In this document: positions 28,248 to 38,536 of the stretch, in pieces
Numbering within the stretch: the first letter of the stretch is position 1
Layout: each line of letters starts with the position of its first letter
Origin: Halopseudomonas yangmingensis
GTDB taxonomy: Bacteria > Pseudomonadota > Gammaproteobacteria > Pseudomonadales > Pseudomonadaceae
DNA length: 64,000 bases
Assembly: GCF_900114825.1 (NCBI RefSeq)
Contig: NZ_FOUI01000006.1
Span: forward strand, 1 to 64,000
Direction of reading: 5' to 3'
Notes under the pieces: model-generated
The model's input: only the letters and a program-made list of their open reading frames with translations
Told to the model about the DNA's origin: nothing
Databases searched by the model: none
Position numbers and translations under genes: made by a program

Positions 28248-29063
28248 TCAACGCTTCATTGCCGGCGTCAGGTGCGGCTGGATGGCAGTGAGTACTGCCT
28301 TGAAGCATTTCGGGTTGCCGGCGACCACGTGGCCCTTTTCCAGGTGCTGGTGGTTGCCGGTGAAGTCGCTGACCAGTCCGCCGGCTTCCTGGATCAGCAG
28401 GCAACCGGCAGCCATGTCCCACTCGGCCAGGCCGAATTCCCAGAAGGCGTCATAGCGGCCGGCGGCAACATAGGCCAGATCCAGGCTGGCAGCGCCGCAG
28501 CGGCGGATGCCGGAGGTCTGGCCGACCAGGCTGCGGAACATCCCGAGGTAGTTGTCCAGGGCGTCGAGCTGGTTGTCGCGGAACGGGAAGCCGGTGCCCA
28601 GCAGGGCGCCTTCCAGCGATTTGCGCTTGCTCACGCGCAGGCGCTTGCCATTAAGGGCGGCGCCACGACCGCGACTGGCGGTGAACTCTTCCTGACGGAT
28701 AGGGTCGAGAATCACCGCATGTTCGATGCGGCCCTTGATGCGGCAGGCAATGCTCACCGCAAAGTGCGGCACGCCACGCAGGAAGTTGGTGGTGCCGTCC
28801 AGCGGGTCGATGATCCAGACAATGTCCGCGCCTTCGCCATGTCCTGGCTGGAACCCGGATTCCTCGGCATGGATGCCGTGGTCGGGGAAGGTTTTACGCA
28901 GTTGCTGGATGATCGCCTGTTCGGCGGCCCGGTCGACTTCGGATACGTAGTCGCGCGCATCCTTTTCGCTGACGGTCAGGGCATCCAGTCGATCCATGGA
29001 ACGGTAAATGAGTTCTCCGGCGCTGCGCGCGGCGCGCAGGGCGATATTCAGCATCGGCTGCAT
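28248..29063 (-). CDS. suhB: Inositol-1-monophosphatase family protein SuhB
   Basis: The 271-residue Mg-dependent phosphatase fold carries all metal motifs: HAEESG (about 68), IDPLDGTTNF (about 87) and the C-terminal WDMAAGCLLIQEAGG. In E. coli SuhB also joins rRNA antitermination complexes, and in Pseudomonas it affects virulence gene expression; which role matters here is not visible. The start MQPMLNIALRAARSAG matches the family; a second in-frame ATG lies 9 bases inside. It is divergent from trmJ. Confidence 0.95.
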   Translation of the reverse strand: MQPMLNIALRAARSAGELIYRSMDRLDALTVSEKDARDYVSEVDRAAEQAIIQQLRKTFPDHGIHAEESGFQPGHGEGADIVWIIDPLDGTTNFLRGVPHFAVSIACRIKGRIEHAVILDPIRQEEFTASRGRGAALNGKRLRVSKRKSLEGALLGTGFPFRDNQLDALDNYLGMFRSLVGQTSGIRRCGAASLDLAYVAAGRYDAFWEFGLAEWDMAAGCLLIQEAGGLVSDFTGNHQHLEKGHVVAGNPKCFKAVLTAIQPHLTPAMKR

Positions 29064-29197
29064 AGGACTGTCTCGGAATGTAAAGGAACGGGGGAATCGG
29101 GGGATTGTAGCAGAAAGCTGCAGATTGATGAATGGTCATCAGGGCCTGCATTTTGTAAGATGCGAAGCTAACTTCCCCCTGTTTTCTGGAGTTCACG

Positions 29198-29977
29198 GTG
29201 CTCGATTCGGTCCGTATCGTTCTGGTCAATACCAGCCATCCCGGCAATATCGGCGCCGCCGCGCGGGCCATGAAAAACATGGGGCTGAGCCGGCTGGTAC
29301 TGGTCGATCCGGAGCGCTTCCCCGATCCCGAAGCGCGTGCACGTGCAGCCGGCGCCGATGATGTGTTGCAGCAGGCGCAGGTGGTGACGACGCTGGAAGA
29401 GGCGATTGCCGATTGCGTGCTGGTCATGGGCACCAGTGCCCGCGACCGGCGCATTCCCTGGCCGGTGCTGGATCCGCGGGAATCCGCCGGCAAGGTGCTC
29501 GACCAGCTTGCCGAGTTGCCGGCGGCGCCGATTGCGCTGGTGTTTGGTCGCGAGGACTCGGGGCTGACCAGCGATGAACTGCAGCGCTGCCAGTACCATG
29601 TGCATATTCCCTCCAATCCGGACTTCAGCTCGCTGAATCTGGCTGCCGCAGTGCAGGTGCTGAGCTACGAGCTGCGCATGGCGCAGCTGGCCCGCGAGGG
29701 GCTGCCGACCAAGATGCACAAGGTTGAGACCACCGCGATCCATAACGAAATTCCCGCGACCGCTGAGGAGTTGGAGCATTTTTATGCCCATCTGGAGCAG
29801 GTGCTGGTTGAAATCGGCTTCCATGACCCGCAGAAACCCCGGCAGCTGATGCCGCGCCTGCGTCGACTCTACGGGCGCACCGGTTTGAACCGCATGGAAA
29901 TCAACATACTGCGCGGCATCCTCACAGAAACCCAGAAAGCCGTTGGCGTCCAGGCCGCCGGCGAGCGGAGAAGCTGA
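29198..29977 (+). CDS. trmJ: tRNA (cytidine/uridine-2'-O)-methyltransferase
   Basis: TrmJ methylates the ribose of nucleotide 32 in several tRNAs. The 259-residue protein has the SPOUT-fold signatures [19 protein letters not shown] (residues about 11-29), [24 protein letters not shown], and the C-terminal cofactor-binding knot segment [21 protein letters not shown]. The start is GTG (29198), with TGGAG upstream; no ATG fits the family start. A TAAGAT hexamer at 29156-29161 may be its -10. It is two bases from cysE. Confidence 0.95.
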   Translation: MLDSVRIVLVNTSHPGNIGAAARAMKNMGLSRLVLVDPERFPDPEARARAAGADDVLQQAQVVTTLEEAIADCVLVMGTSARDRRIPWPVLDPRESAGKVLDQLAELPAAPIALVFGREDSGLTSDELQRCQYHVHIPSNPDFSSLNLAAAVQVLSYELRMAQLAREGLPTKMHKVETTAIHNEIPATAEELEHFYAHLEQVLVEIGFHDPQKPRQLMPRLRRLYGRTGLNRMEINILRGILTETQKAVGVQAAGERRS

Positions 29978-29979
29978 TC

Positions 29980-30789
29980 ATGTTCGAGCGCATGAAGGAA
30001 GACATAGCCAGCGTGTTTCACCGGGACCCGGCCGCGCGCAATACCTTCGAGGTGGTGACCTGCTACCCGGGCCTGCATGCGGTCTGGCTGCATCGGGTTG
30101 CGCATGCGTTGTGGCGGCGCAATGCCTTCTGGCTGGCGCGGGCGGTGTCGAACTTCTCGCGCTGGCTGACCGGCATCGAGATTCACCCGGGCGCACGCAT
30201 TGGCCGGCGCTTCTTTATCGATCATGGCATGGGCGTGGTGATCGGCGAAACCGCCGAGATCGGTGACGATGTCACCCTTTATCAGGGGGTCACCCTGGGC
30301 GGTACCAGCTGGAACAAGGGCAAGCGTCACCCGACGCTTGAGGACGGCGTGGTGGTTGGCGCCGGTGCCAAGGTGCTGGGGCCATTCAGTGTTGGCAAGG
30401 GCGCCAAGATCGGTTCCAACGCGGTGGTGACCAAGGCGGTGCCGGCCGGTGCTACGGCGGTTGGTATTCCCGGGCGGATCATCACGCGCGAGGCTGACGG
30501 TGGTGACGAGCAGTGCGCGCGGCGTCAGGCCATGGCGGAAAAGCTTGGCTTCGATGCCTACGGCGTATCACCGGATATGCCGGACCCGGTGGCCAAGGCC
30601 ATCGGCCAGATGCTCGATCACCTGCATGCGGTGGATGCCCGGCTGGAGGGTATGTGCAAGGCACTCAGCGACCTTGGCAGTGATTACTGCGCCAAGGAGC
30701 TGCCGGTGCTGGATGACCAGGACTTCGAGGCGTTGCGCGATGATCAGCCGGCGGCTGATGCCCCGCCAACGCCAACGGAGCCGCGCTGA
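29980..30789 (+). CDS. cysE: Serine O-acetyltransferase
   Basis: CysE makes O-acetylserine, the carbon skeleton for cysteine. The 269-residue protein has the N-terminal helical domain and a left-handed hexapeptide beta-helix (about 65-165): [41 protein letters not shown] holds the active-site residues, then [20 protein letters not shown]. The C-terminal tail is longer than in E. coli and ends with an Asp/Ala/Pro-rich stretch. Its stop shares one base with the iscS start, coupling cysteine supply with desulfuration. Confidence 0.96.
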   Translation: MFERMKEDIASVFHRDPAARNTFEVVTCYPGLHAVWLHRVAHALWRRNAFWLARAVSNFSRWLTGIEIHPGARIGRRFFIDHGMGVVIGETAEIGDDVTLYQGVTLGGTSWNKGKRHPTLEDGVVVGAGAKVLGPFSVGKGAKIGSNAVVTKAVPAGATAVGIPGRIITREADGGDEQCARRQAMAEKLGFDAYGVSPDMPDPVAKAIGQMLDHLHAVDARLEGMCKALSDLGSDYCAKELPVLDDQDFEALRDDQPAADAPPTPTEPR

Positions 30790-31943
30790 TGCGTCTGCCG
30801 ATCTACCTCGACTATGCCGCGACCACCCCGGTTGATCCGCAGGTGGCGCAGAAGATGTGTGCCTGCCTGACCCTGGACGGCAATTTTGCCAATCCGGCCT
30901 CGCGCTCGCACCTGTATGGCTGGCAGGCCGAGGAGGCGGTTGAGCTGGCACGCCGGCAGGTGGCCGATCTGGTCGGTGCCGACCCGCGCGAGATCGTCTG
31001 GACCTCGGGCGCCACCGAGTCCGACAACCTGGCAATCAAGGGCATGGCCGAGGCGCTGGCCGGACGTGGCAGGCACCTGATTACCTCGCAGATCGAGCAC
31101 AAGGCGGTACTCGACAGTTTTCGCGAGCTGGAACGGCGTGGCTTTGAGGTGACCTGGTTGCGTCCGGGAGCTGACGGGGTGATCCATCCCGAGCAACTGG
31201 CCGAGGCGTTGCGCGAGGACACCCAGCTGGTGTCGCTGATGCATGTCAATAACGAGATCGGCACCATCAACGATATCGCCGCGCTGGGTGCGCTGTGCCG
31301 TGAACACGGCGCGGTATTCCATGTGGATGCGGCACAGTCGACCGGCAAGCTGCCGATTGATTTGCGCAACCTGTCGGTTGACCTGATGTCGTTCAGTGCG
31401 CACAAGACCTATGGCCCCAAGGGGGTTGGCGCGCTCTATGTGCGCCGTGGTCTGGAAGCCCGGCCGCTGGCGCAGATCCACGGTGGCGGTCATGAGCGCG
31501 GCTTGCGTTCCGGGACCCTGCCGACCCATCAGCTGGTTGGCATGGGTGAGGCCTTTGCCATGGCCGGACAGTTGCTGGATATGGAAAATGCCCGGATTGC
31601 CGCCCTGCACCAGAGGCTGCTCGACGGGCTGGCCGATCTGCCGGATGTCAGCCTGAACGGCAGTGCCAGCCAGCGGGTGCCGCACAACCTGAATCTGGCC
31701 TTCGCCGGGGTGGATGGCGAGTTGTTGCTGCTGGCACTCAAGGATATCGCTCTGTCCACCGGTTCTGCCTGCACCTCGGCGTCGGTCGAGCCCTCCTATG
31801 TGCTGCGCGGCATAGGCCTGCCGGATGCGCTGGCGCACAGTTCGCTGCGCCTGTCGCTGGGACGTTTCACCGATGAGGCTGAGGTGGAGCGAGCCGCCGC
31901 AATTCTCTGTGACGTGGTAACCCGCCTGCGCAGCGCGGCCTGA
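30789..31943 (+). CDS. iscS: Cysteine desulfurase, IscS-type, lacking the C-terminal IscU-binding tail
   Basis: This PLP enzyme removes sulfur from cysteine to form a persulfide. It matches E. coli IscS nearly end to end: [43 protein letters not shown], the PLP lysine in [23 protein letters not shown] and the catalytic-loop cysteine in [10 protein letters not shown]. The protein ends at 384 residues, right after the last helix, without the roughly 20-residue tail of the 404-residue E. coli enzyme (the part that contacts IscU). No iscR precedes it and no iscU, iscA, hscBA, fdx or iscX follows. It may serve tRNA thiolation instead. Confidence 0.9.
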   Translation: MRLPIYLDYAATTPVDPQVAQKMCACLTLDGNFANPASRSHLYGWQAEEAVELARRQVADLVGADPREIVWTSGATESDNLAIKGMAEALAGRGRHLITSQIEHKAVLDSFRELERRGFEVTWLRPGADGVIHPEQLAEALREDTQLVSLMHVNNEIGTINDIAALGALCREHGAVFHVDAAQSTGKLPIDLRNLSVDLMSFSAHKTYGPKGVGALYVRRGLEARPLAQIHGGGHERGLRSGTLPTHQLVGMGEAFAMAGQLLDMENARIAALHQRLLDGLADLPDVSLNGSASQRVPHNLNLAFAGVDGELLLLALKDIALSTGSACTSASVEPSYVLRGIGLPDALAHSSLRLSLGRFTDEAEVERAAAILCDVVTRLRSAA

Positions 31944-32011
31944 CCGCCGCTTCCTTTCGTATCTGCAGATGTCCGCAGGCGCAATTGGCCGCCTGTGGGG
32001 CTGTTGCGCAG

Positions 32012-32041
32012 TTATGCATCAGCCTGCAATGCGCGTATAAT
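32012..32041 (+). promoter_or_regulatory. Candidate sigma-70 promoter of ndk
   Basis: A consensus TATAAT at 32036-32041 is preceded, 18 bases upstream, by TTATGC (32012-32017). Upstream, 31973-31995 contains a weak CAGGCG/CGCCTG hairpin. I see no remnant of isc genes in the gap 31944-32097. Confidence 0.6.
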
Positions 32042-32097
32042 CCGCGGGTTAAACTTTCCACCCAACCCATTAATCAGCCATCCATCCGGAGATTTCC

Positions 32098-32529
32098 ATG
32101 GCCGTAGAACGTACCCTGTCCATCATCAAGCCCGACGCCGTTGCCAAGAACGTAATCGGCAAGATCATCAGCCGTTTCGAAGACGCTGGCCTGCGTGTGG
32201 TTGCCGCCAAGATGGTGCAACTTTCCCAGTCCGACGCCGAAGGCTTCTACGCCGAGCACAAGGAGCGTCCGTTCTTCAAGGATCTGGTTGGCTTTATGAC
32301 CTCCGGTCCGGTCGTGGTTCAGGTGCTGGAAGGCGAGAACGCCGTCCTGAAAAATCGCGAGCTGATGGGCGCCACCAACCCCAAGGAAGCCGCTGCCGGC
32401 ACCATCCGCGCTGACTTCGCCGAGTCGATCGATGCCAACGCGGTACACGGTTCCGACTCCACCACCTCGGCTGCCCGCGAAGTGGCCTACTTCTTCGCCG
32501 AAACCGAGCTGTGCCCGCGTACCCGCTGA
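32098..32529 (+). CDS. ndk: Nucleoside-diphosphate kinase
   Basis: Ndk balances NTP and dNTP pools by transferring the gamma-phosphate. It has 143 residues, with [13 protein letters not shown] at the start and the phospho-histidine in the NAVHGSDS signature near residue 117. CCGGAGATTT precedes the start. First gene of the ndk-rlmN-pilF-rodZ-ispG-hisS run. Confidence 0.97.
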   Translation: MAVERTLSIIKPDAVAKNVIGKIISRFEDAGLRVVAAKMVQLSQSDAEGFYAEHKERPFFKDLVGFMTSGPVVVQVLEGENAVLKNRELMGATNPKEAAAGTIRADFAESIDANAVHGSDSTTSAAREVAYFFAETELCPRTR

Positions 32530-32564
32530 GCACTGACTCCCGAACCTGAAGTGATGTGACCGCC

Positions 32565-33710
32565 ATGACCGAACCGACCGGCAAGACCAATCTGCTGGGC
32601 CTGACCCAGGCGCAGCTGGAAGCCTTCTTCGAACAGCTCGGAGAAAAACGTTTCCGCGCCGGTCAGGTGATGAAATGGATCCATCACTTCGGGGTCGACA
32701 ACTTCGATGACATGACCAACCTCGGCAAGGCCCTGCGTGAAAAGCTCAAGGCGCAGGCCGAGATTCGTGGTCCGGAAGTGGTCAGCGAAGACATTTCCGC
32801 CGACGGCACGCGCAAGTGGGTAGTGCGTGTGGCGTCCGGCAGCTGTGTGGAAACCGTGTACATCCCGCAGAATGGCCGCGGCACCCTGTGTGTGTCGTCG
32901 CAGGCCGGCTGTGCGCTGGATTGCAGTTTCTGTTCCACCGGCAAACAGGGATTCAACAGCGATCTGACCGCGGCCGAGATCATCGGTCAGGTGTGGATCG
33001 CCAACAAGTCGTTCGGCACCGTGCCGGCGAAGATCGACCGTGCCATCACCAATGTGGTGATGATGGGCATGGGCGAGCCGCTACTGAACTACGACAACGT
33101 GGTTAATGCCATGCGCATCATGATGGATGACCTTGGCTATGGCATTTCCAAGCGCAAGGTGACCCTGTCGACCTCCGGTGTGGTGCCGATGATCGAGCGC
33201 CTCGCCGATGACATTGACGTGTCGCTGGCGCTGTCGCTGCATGCCCCGAATGATGCGCTGCGTGACCAGTTGGTGCCGCTGAACCGCAAGTATCCGCTGG
33301 CGGTGCTGCTGCAGGCCTGTCGCAACTACATTGCCCGGCTTGGCGAGAAGCGCGTGCTGACCATCGAGTACACCCTGCTGGCTGGAGTCAACGACCAGCC
33401 GGAACATGCCCGGCAGATGATCGAGCTGCTGCGCGATACCCCCTGCAAGATCAACCTGATTCCGTTCAATCCGTTCCCGCATTCCGGCTACCAGCGTCCC
33501 AGCAACAATGCCATCCGGCGTTTTCAGGAACTTCTGCAGCAGGCCGCTTTCAATGTTACCGTGCGTACCACACGGGGAGAGGATATCGACGCGGCCTGTG
33601 GTCAGTTGGTCGGCCAGGTAATGGACCGCACCCGGCGCAGCCAGCGCTATATTGCAGTGCGCCAACTGGAAGCCGGTGAGTCGGTTGCCGACACCCAGAA
33701 CAACAGATGA
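32565..33710 (+). CDS. rlmN: Dual-specificity 23S rRNA A2503/tRNA A37 methyltransferase
   Basis: RlmN is a radical-SAM enzyme that methylates C2 of adenine in 23S rRNA and in some tRNAs. It has 381 residues. The radical-SAM cluster is [11 protein letters not shown] (CxxxCxxC, about residue 120). SAM-binding segments include [13 protein letters not shown] and [11 protein letters not shown]. The catalytic acceptor cysteine is in the C-terminal DIDAACGQL. The start at 32565 is preferred over a GTG three codons earlier. Confidence 0.96.
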   Translation: MTEPTGKTNLLGLTQAQLEAFFEQLGEKRFRAGQVMKWIHHFGVDNFDDMTNLGKALREKLKAQAEIRGPEVVSEDISADGTRKWVVRVASGSCVETVYIPQNGRGTLCVSSQAGCALDCSFCSTGKQGFNSDLTAAEIIGQVWIANKSFGTVPAKIDRAITNVVMMGMGEPLLNYDNVVNAMRIMMDDLGYGISKRKVTLSTSGVVPMIERLADDIDVSLALSLHAPNDALRDQLVPLNRKYPLAVLLQACRNYIARLGEKRVLTIEYTLLAGVNDQPEHARQMIELLRDTPCKINLIPFNPFPHSGYQRPSNNAIRRFQELLQQAAFNVTVRTTRGEDIDAACGQLVGQVMDRTRRSQRYIAVRQLEAGESVADTQNNR

Positions 33711-33735
33711 ACGCTTCAGCCAGGGAGAGACACTG

Positions 33736-34488
33736 ATGAACAAGTTCACGCCATTGCTGTTGGCAGCAGTACTGGTTTCCGGTTGTGTCAGTACCGGTGA
33801 CCAGCCGCGCAAGGCCGACCCGCAAGCCGCCCGTGATGCCTTTATTGCTCTGGGAATAGGTTTTTTGCAGGAAGGTGAGACCGAACGGGCCAAGAAGCCG
33901 TTGGCTGATGCACTGGCAATAGATCCGCGATCGGCCCAGGCCAACATGGTACTGGCACTGGTATTCCAGCAGGAAGGCGAATACAAGACCGCAGAAAAGC
34001 ATTATCGCCAGGCATTGTCGTCTGATCCGAATAATTCCCGGCTGTTGAACAACTACGGTGCATTCCTGTTGCAACAGCAGCGTTATCCAGAGGCGCTGAC
34101 ACAGTTCCAGAAGGCCGCTGAAGACAATATGTACGGTGAGCGCTCGCGGGTATTCGAGAATCTCGGCCTGACCTACCGGCAAATGGGGGATAACGAGAAT
34201 GCTCGCAGCCACTTCGAGCGTGCGCTGCGCCTGAACAGCCGCCAGCCCCAGGCGCTGCTGGAGCTGGCGCGGATTGAGTTCGAGGCGCAGAACTACGTGC
34301 CGGCCTGGAATTATTACCTCGGCTTTACCCAGCAGGCACCCCAGGACGCCTCGACTCTCTGGCTAGGCTACCGGATGGCTAAACGCTTTGAGGATCACAG
34401 CCGCGCCGCCAGCTATGCGTTGCAACTGCGTCGACTTTACCCTGCCAGTCAGGAAGCTGCGGCCCTGCGTGATGCGGAGGGGCAATGA
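33736..34488 (+). CDS. pilF: Type IV pilus biogenesis lipoprotein PilF (PilW family)
   Basis: PilF is the pilotin that places the PilQ secretin in the outer membrane. The 250-residue precursor has lipobox LVSGC (Cys17) followed by tetratricopeptide repeats: about residues 40-70, 73-107 (EYKTAEKHYRQALSSDPNN), 109-140, and 145-180 (GDNENARSHFERALRLNSR). Its stop overlaps the rodZ start as ATGA. Location between rlmN and rodZ is the usual one. Confidence 0.92.
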   Translation: MNKFTPLLLAAVLVSGCVSTGDQPRKADPQAARDAFIALGIGFLQEGETERAKKPLADALAIDPRSAQANMVLALVFQQEGEYKTAEKHYRQALSSDPNNSRLLNNYGAFLLQQQRYPEALTQFQKAAEDNMYGERSRVFENLGLTYRQMGDNENARSHFERALRLNSRQPQALLELARIEFEAQNYVPAWNYYLGFTQQAPQDASTLWLGYRMAKRFEDHSRAASYALQLRRLYPASQEAAALRDAEGQ

Positions 34489-35444
34489 GCCAGGATTCGT
34501 TGCACGAGCCTGTAGAGATACAGCGACCTGACGACCCAGGTACCACGCTGCGTAATGCACGTGAGTCCCAGGGGCTTGCGTTGCAGGATGTGGCCGCACG
34601 CTTGAAACTGTCCCGACAGGTTGTTGCGAACATTGAAGCAAGCGCCTGGAGCAAGTTGCCGGGTGATGCGTTTTCACGTGGCTATATTCGCAGCTATGCC
34701 CGTTTGCTGGGGTTGGATCCAAATCGTCTGGCGCTTGAATTTGACCGTGTGCGAGGCACGCTGGTAACACGTCCGGCGCCCGTGCCGAGCGGTCGTATCG
34801 AGCTGCATTCCCGTCGCAAGGGCTCTCGACTGCTCAAGTTGAGCTCAATGCTGATGCTGCTGCTGATTGTTGCCAGCCTGGTGTTGTGGTGGCAGGAGAA
34901 ACGCGACAATCCCGCACTGGATGATACTGGCAGCCAGTTGCAGGCACTTGAAGATATCCGCATCGATGCCATGGCAATGCCGGATATGCTGAGTGCGCCG
35001 CCCAGCCCCGAGCTGGCCAGTGCGCTGGCCGAAATTGACCGTTTGATGCCGTCAGAATCCGCCGCACAGACGGGAGACGCGGAGTCCGCCGAGGCGGCGG
35101 CCAGTGAAGAGTCTTTGCAACCACAGGATGATGTGCCGGCAGAGGCGTTCCCCGTTGAAACTGCACAGCCGTCCGGGCAGGCGGAATTGTCTGCCGATAC
35201 ACGTGATCTGCTGCGTCTGGACTTTTCTGCAGATTGCTGGGTTCAGATCAGCGCAGGCGGACAGGTGTTACACAGTGCATTGATGCGCGCCGGTCAGCAG
35301 ATAGAGATGCGCCACCCTGGCCCGCTGGATCTGGTGCTGGGTGCCGCCCAGGCCGTTCAGAGTGTTCATTATCAGGGCCGCAAGGTCGAGTTTGACAGCA
35401 ATCGCAGCGGTGTTCTTCGCCTGCGTGTTGCCCAGCAGGAATGA
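34485..35444 (+). CDS. rodZ: Cell-shape regulator RodZ
   Basis: RodZ links MreB filaments to the elongation machinery. The 319-residue protein has an N-terminal cytoplasmic helix-turn-helix of the HTH_25 type (about 20-85: TTLRNARESQGLALQDVAARLKLS), one membrane helix near 113-135, a low-complexity Glu/Ala/Ser/Pro-rich periplasmic linker, and a C-terminal DUF4115 beta domain starting at LRLDFSADCWVQIS. Three bases separate it from ispG. Confidence 0.93.
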   Translation: MSQDSLHEPVEIQRPDDPGTTLRNARESQGLALQDVAARLKLSRQVVANIEASAWSKLPGDAFSRGYIRSYARLLGLDPNRLALEFDRVRGTLVTRPAPVPSGRIELHSRRKGSRLLKLSSMLMLLLIVASLVLWWQEKRDNPALDDTGSQLQALEDIRIDAMAMPDMLSAPPSPELASALAEIDRLMPSESAAQTGDAESAEAAASEESLQPQDDVPAEAFPVETAQPSGQAELSADTRDLLRLDFSADCWVQISAGGQVLHSALMRAGQQIEMRHPGPLDLVLGAAQAVQSVHYQGRKVEFDSNRSGVLRLRVAQQE

Positions 35445-35447
35445 CAG

Positions 35448-36560
35448 ATGCACCAGGAATCTTCGGTCAAGCGCAGGCAGTCCCGTCAGATCAGTGTCGG
35501 CAAGGTAAAGGTGGGCGGCGACGCACCGATCTCGGTGCAGAGCATGACCAACACCGAAACCTGTGACGTCGAGGCCACGGTGGCACAGATCCGCCGGCTG
35601 GAAGCCGTCGGCGCCGATATAGTAAGAGTCTCGGTGCCGAGCATGGAGGCCGCCGAGGCCTTCGGGCAAATTCGCCGGCAGGTCGAGGTGCCACTGGTGG
35701 CGGATATCCATTTCGATTACCGCATCGCCCTGCGGGTTGCTGAGCTCGGCGTTGACTGTCTGCGCATCAATCCCGGCAATATCGGCCGCGAGGATCGTGT
35801 GCGTGCGGTGGTGGATGCCGCCCGACACCATGGCATTCCGATCCGTATCGGGGTGAATGCCGGCTCGCTGGAGAAGGACCTGCAGAAGAAGTACGGCGAA
35901 CCGACGCCCGAGGCCTTGGTGGAATCGGCGTTGCGGCATGTCGAGCACCTGGATCGGCTGGATTTTCAGGACTTCAAGGTCAGCGTCAAGGCTTCCGATG
36001 TGTTTATGGCGGTCGGTGCCTACCGCCTGCTGGCCAGCCAGATAGAGCAGCCATTGCACCTTGGCATCACCGAGGCCGGTGGCCTGCGCAGCGGTACCGT
36101 GAAGTCTGCGGTCGGGCTGGGCATGCTGCTGGCGGATGGTATCGGCGATACCATCCGGGTGTCGCTGGCCGCCGATCCGGTGGAGGAAATCCGCGTTGGC
36201 TACGACATTCTCAAGTCGCTGCGGTTGCGCTCGCGTGGTATCAATTTTATTGCCTGTCCCAGTTGCTCGCGGCAGAACTTCGACGTGGTCAAGACCATGA
36301 ACGAGCTGGAGTCGCGGCTTGAGGATGTGCTGACCCCGCTGGATGTTGCGGTGATCGGCTGCGTGGTAAATGGCCCGGGTGAGGCCAAGGAGGTCGATAT
36401 CGGCCTGACCGGCGGCAGCCCGATGAACCTGATCTACCGCGGCGGCATACCGGACAGCAAAGTCGACAACGCGCATCTGGTCGACACCCTGGAACGCATG
36501 ATCCGCGACAAGATTGCACAAAAGCAGGCGCTGGAAGCCAATACCATCGCCCGTGGCTGA
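35448..36560 (+). CDS. ispG: 4-hydroxy-3-methylbut-2-en-1-yl diphosphate synthase (IspG/GcpE)
   Basis: IspG is a [4Fe-4S] enzyme converting MEcPP to HMBPP in the MEP isoprenoid pathway. It has 370 residues. [20 protein letters not shown] opens the TIM barrel; [14 protein letters not shown] is the substrate segment. The cluster cysteines are in [11 protein letters not shown] and [13 protein letters not shown] (three Cys, plus Glu). Its dependence on iron-sulfur clusters is notable given the incomplete isc locus in this window. Confidence 0.96.
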   Translation: MHQESSVKRRQSRQISVGKVKVGGDAPISVQSMTNTETCDVEATVAQIRRLEAVGADIVRVSVPSMEAAEAFGQIRRQVEVPLVADIHFDYRIALRVAELGVDCLRINPGNIGREDRVRAVVDAARHHGIPIRIGVNAGSLEKDLQKKYGEPTPEALVESALRHVEHLDRLDFQDFKVSVKASDVFMAVGAYRLLASQIEQPLHLGITEAGGLRSGTVKSAVGLGMLLADGIGDTIRVSLAADPVEEIRVGYDILKSLRLRSRGINFIACPSCSRQNFDVVKTMNELESRLEDVLTPLDVAVIGCVVNGPGEAKEVDIGLTGGSPMNLIYRGGIPDSKVDNAHLVDTLERMIRDKIAQKQALEANTIARG

Positions 36561-36576
36561 ATCGAGGAATACCCGT

Positions 36577-37854
36577 TTGAAGAATCTGCAGGCCGTTCGC
36601 GGCATGAACGACATACTGCCAGGCGATAGCGCCCTGTGGCAGTACCTGGAATCCACAGTGGCAGGGCTGCTGGCCGGTTACGGCTATCAGCAGATACGCC
36701 TGCCGATTGTCGAGTCGACCGAACTGTTCAAGCGCTCTATCGGCGAAGTCACCGATATCGTTGAGAAGGAAATGTATACCTTTGCCGACCGCAATGGCGA
36801 CTCGCTGACCCTGCGTCCCGAGGGCACTGCCGGTTGCGTGCGCGCCATGCTCGAGCATGGCCTGCTCGGTGGCGGAGTCAGTCACAAGGTCTGGTACAAC
36901 GGTCCGATGTTCCGCCATGAGCGTCCGCAAAAAGGCCGCTACCGGCAGTTCCACCAGATTGGCGTGGAAACCTTCAATCTTGGCGGGCCGGACATAGATG
37001 CCGAACTGATCATCCTGTGCTGGCGCCTGTGGCAGCAACTGGGCCTGCGTGAGGCGGTGACCCTCGAGCTGAACAGCCTGGGCAGCATCGAGGATCGGGC
37101 CCGCTACCGCGCCGATCTGGTCGAGTACCTGAGGGCCCGTTTCGATCAGCTGGACGAGGACAGTCAGCGGCGTCTCGACAGCAATCCGCTGCGCGTGCTC
37201 GACAGCAAGAATCCCGATACCCAGGCATTGCTGACTGATGCGCCCAAGCTGGCCGACTACCTGAATGATCAGGCGCGCGCGCACTTTACCGGCCTGACTG
37301 CCTTGCTGGAGGCGGCTGGTGTGCCCTACGTGATCAATCCGCGCCTGGTTCGCGGGCTGGATTACTATGGACTGACAGTGTTCGAATGGACTACCGACCG
37401 CCTGGGTGCCCAAGGTACCGTGTGTGCTGGTGGACGTTATGATGGACTGGTCGAGCAACTGGGTGGCAAGTCGGCACCGGCGGTGGGTTTTGCCATGGGC
37501 ATTGAGCGGTTGCTGCTGCTGATTCAGACGCTTGAGCAGGTGCCGGCTGAACTGTCGCGTCAGGTTGATGTGTATCTGGTTACCCTGGGGGATCAGGCCG
37601 CACTGGCTGGTGTACAACTGGCCGAACAGTTGCGTGACGCCTTGCCGGGGCTGCGCCTGCTGGTGCATTGTGGCGGCGGAAGCTTCAAGAGCCAGTTCAA
37701 GAAGGCCGACAAGTCCGGTGCGCTCTATGCGCTGATTCTTGGCGAGGAGGAGGCGGCCCGCCGCCAGGTTGGCCTCAAGCCGCTGCGCGCGGAAGGCGAG
37801 CAGTTGACGCTGGAGTGGGATGCGCTGGCAGCGCAATTGCAGTCACTGATTTGA
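36577..37854 (+). CDS. hisS: Histidyl-tRNA synthetase
   Basis: The class-II synthetase charges tRNA-His. It has 425 residues. Motif 1 follows [15 protein letters not shown]; motif 2 is around [20 protein letters not shown]; the histidine-specific [15 protein letters not shown] and motif 3 ([12 protein letters not shown]) are present, with the anticodon-binding domain at about 330-425. TTG at 36577 is chosen: GAGGAA lies seven bases upstream, and it preserves the conserved LQAVRG, which ATG 36604 would remove. Confidence 0.95.
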   Translation: MKNLQAVRGMNDILPGDSALWQYLESTVAGLLAGYGYQQIRLPIVESTELFKRSIGEVTDIVEKEMYTFADRNGDSLTLRPEGTAGCVRAMLEHGLLGGGVSHKVWYNGPMFRHERPQKGRYRQFHQIGVETFNLGGPDIDAELIILCWRLWQQLGLREAVTLELNSLGSIEDRARYRADLVEYLRARFDQLDEDSQRRLDSNPLRVLDSKNPDTQALLTDAPKLADYLNDQARAHFTGLTALLEAAGVPYVINPRLVRGLDYYGLTVFEWTTDRLGAQGTVCAGGRYDGLVEQLGGKSAPAVGFAMGIERLLLLIQTLEQVPAELSRQVDVYLVTLGDQAALAGVQLAEQLRDALPGLRLLVHCGGGSFKSQFKKADKSGALYALILGEEEAARRQVGLKPLRAEGEQLTLEWDALAAQLQSLI

Positions 37855-37891
37855 AGCACTGCCGTACTGGCAGCAGGCAAAGGAGCAAAGT

Positions 37892-38536
37892 GTGAGTTAC
37901 CAGTCAGACGAAGAACAGGTAGAAAAGCTAAAGGAAATGTGGAAGCGTCATGGCATGCCCCTGCTGACCGGGGTGGCTTTGGCGCTGGCCGGCACCTTTG
38001 GCTGGCAGGGCTGGAACAACTATCAGGACGGCCTGGCGGCAAATGCCAGCGCGCTGTACCAGAACATGCTGGAAAGTACGCTGGAAAGCGAAGGCGTCGA
38101 GGCTCGCATTCGTGCGGCAGCCCTTGCCGAGCAACTGCGTGCTGACTATCCGAAATCACGCTATGCGGGTTATGCCGCCTTGATGCAGGCGCGTCTGGCG
38201 GTAGAGGCGGATGATCTGGACGCTGCTGAAAAGCTGCTGCGTGAGGCGGCAGCCTTCAAGGGTGATCCAATTCTCAAGGAAGTCGCCAGTCAGCGGCTGG
38301 CTCGTGTGCTGGGTGAGTTGTCGCGTGCCGAGGAAGGCTTGGCGCTGCTCAGCGGCGACGTACGTGGCGAGTTGTTGGCCGGGCGTGAAGAAGTACGTGG
38401 TGATCTGTTGCTGCAACTGGAGCGTACTGACGAGGCGCGCGCTGCCTATCAGGCAGCCATTGCTGCCGTGGAAGACCCGCGGGCACGACCGCAGTTGCAA
38501 CTCAAGCTGGATGATCTGGCGGAGGAAGTCCTTTGA
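37892..38536 (+). CDS. yfgM: YfgM-type tetratricopeptide inner-membrane protein
   Basis: YfgM is a SecYEG-associated ancillary factor that hands substrates to periplasmic chaperones. The 214-residue protein has one membrane helix (about 23-40, MPLLTGVALALAGTFGWQGW) and a periplasmic TPR-like helical domain. The start is GTG (37892) with AAAGGAG upstream; no ATG fits. Its stop overlaps the TTG start of bamB, the usual neighbour. Confidence 0.9.
   Translation: MSYQSDEEQVEKLKEMWKRHGMPLLTGVALALAGTFGWQGWNNYQDGLAANASALYQNMLESTLESEGVEARIRAAALAEQLRADYPKSRYAGYAALMQARLAVEADDLDAAEKLLREAAAFKGDPILKEVASQRLARVLGELSRAEEGLALLSGDVRGELLAGREEVRGDLLLQLERTDEARAAYQAAIAAVEDPRARPQLQLKLDDLAEEVL

Noticed and set aside
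30744-31838. Long antisense open frame opposite iscS (and similar ones opposite guaB, der, hisS and pta)
   Set aside because: These arise from GC-rich codon bias on the opposite strand and share no recognisable protein features.
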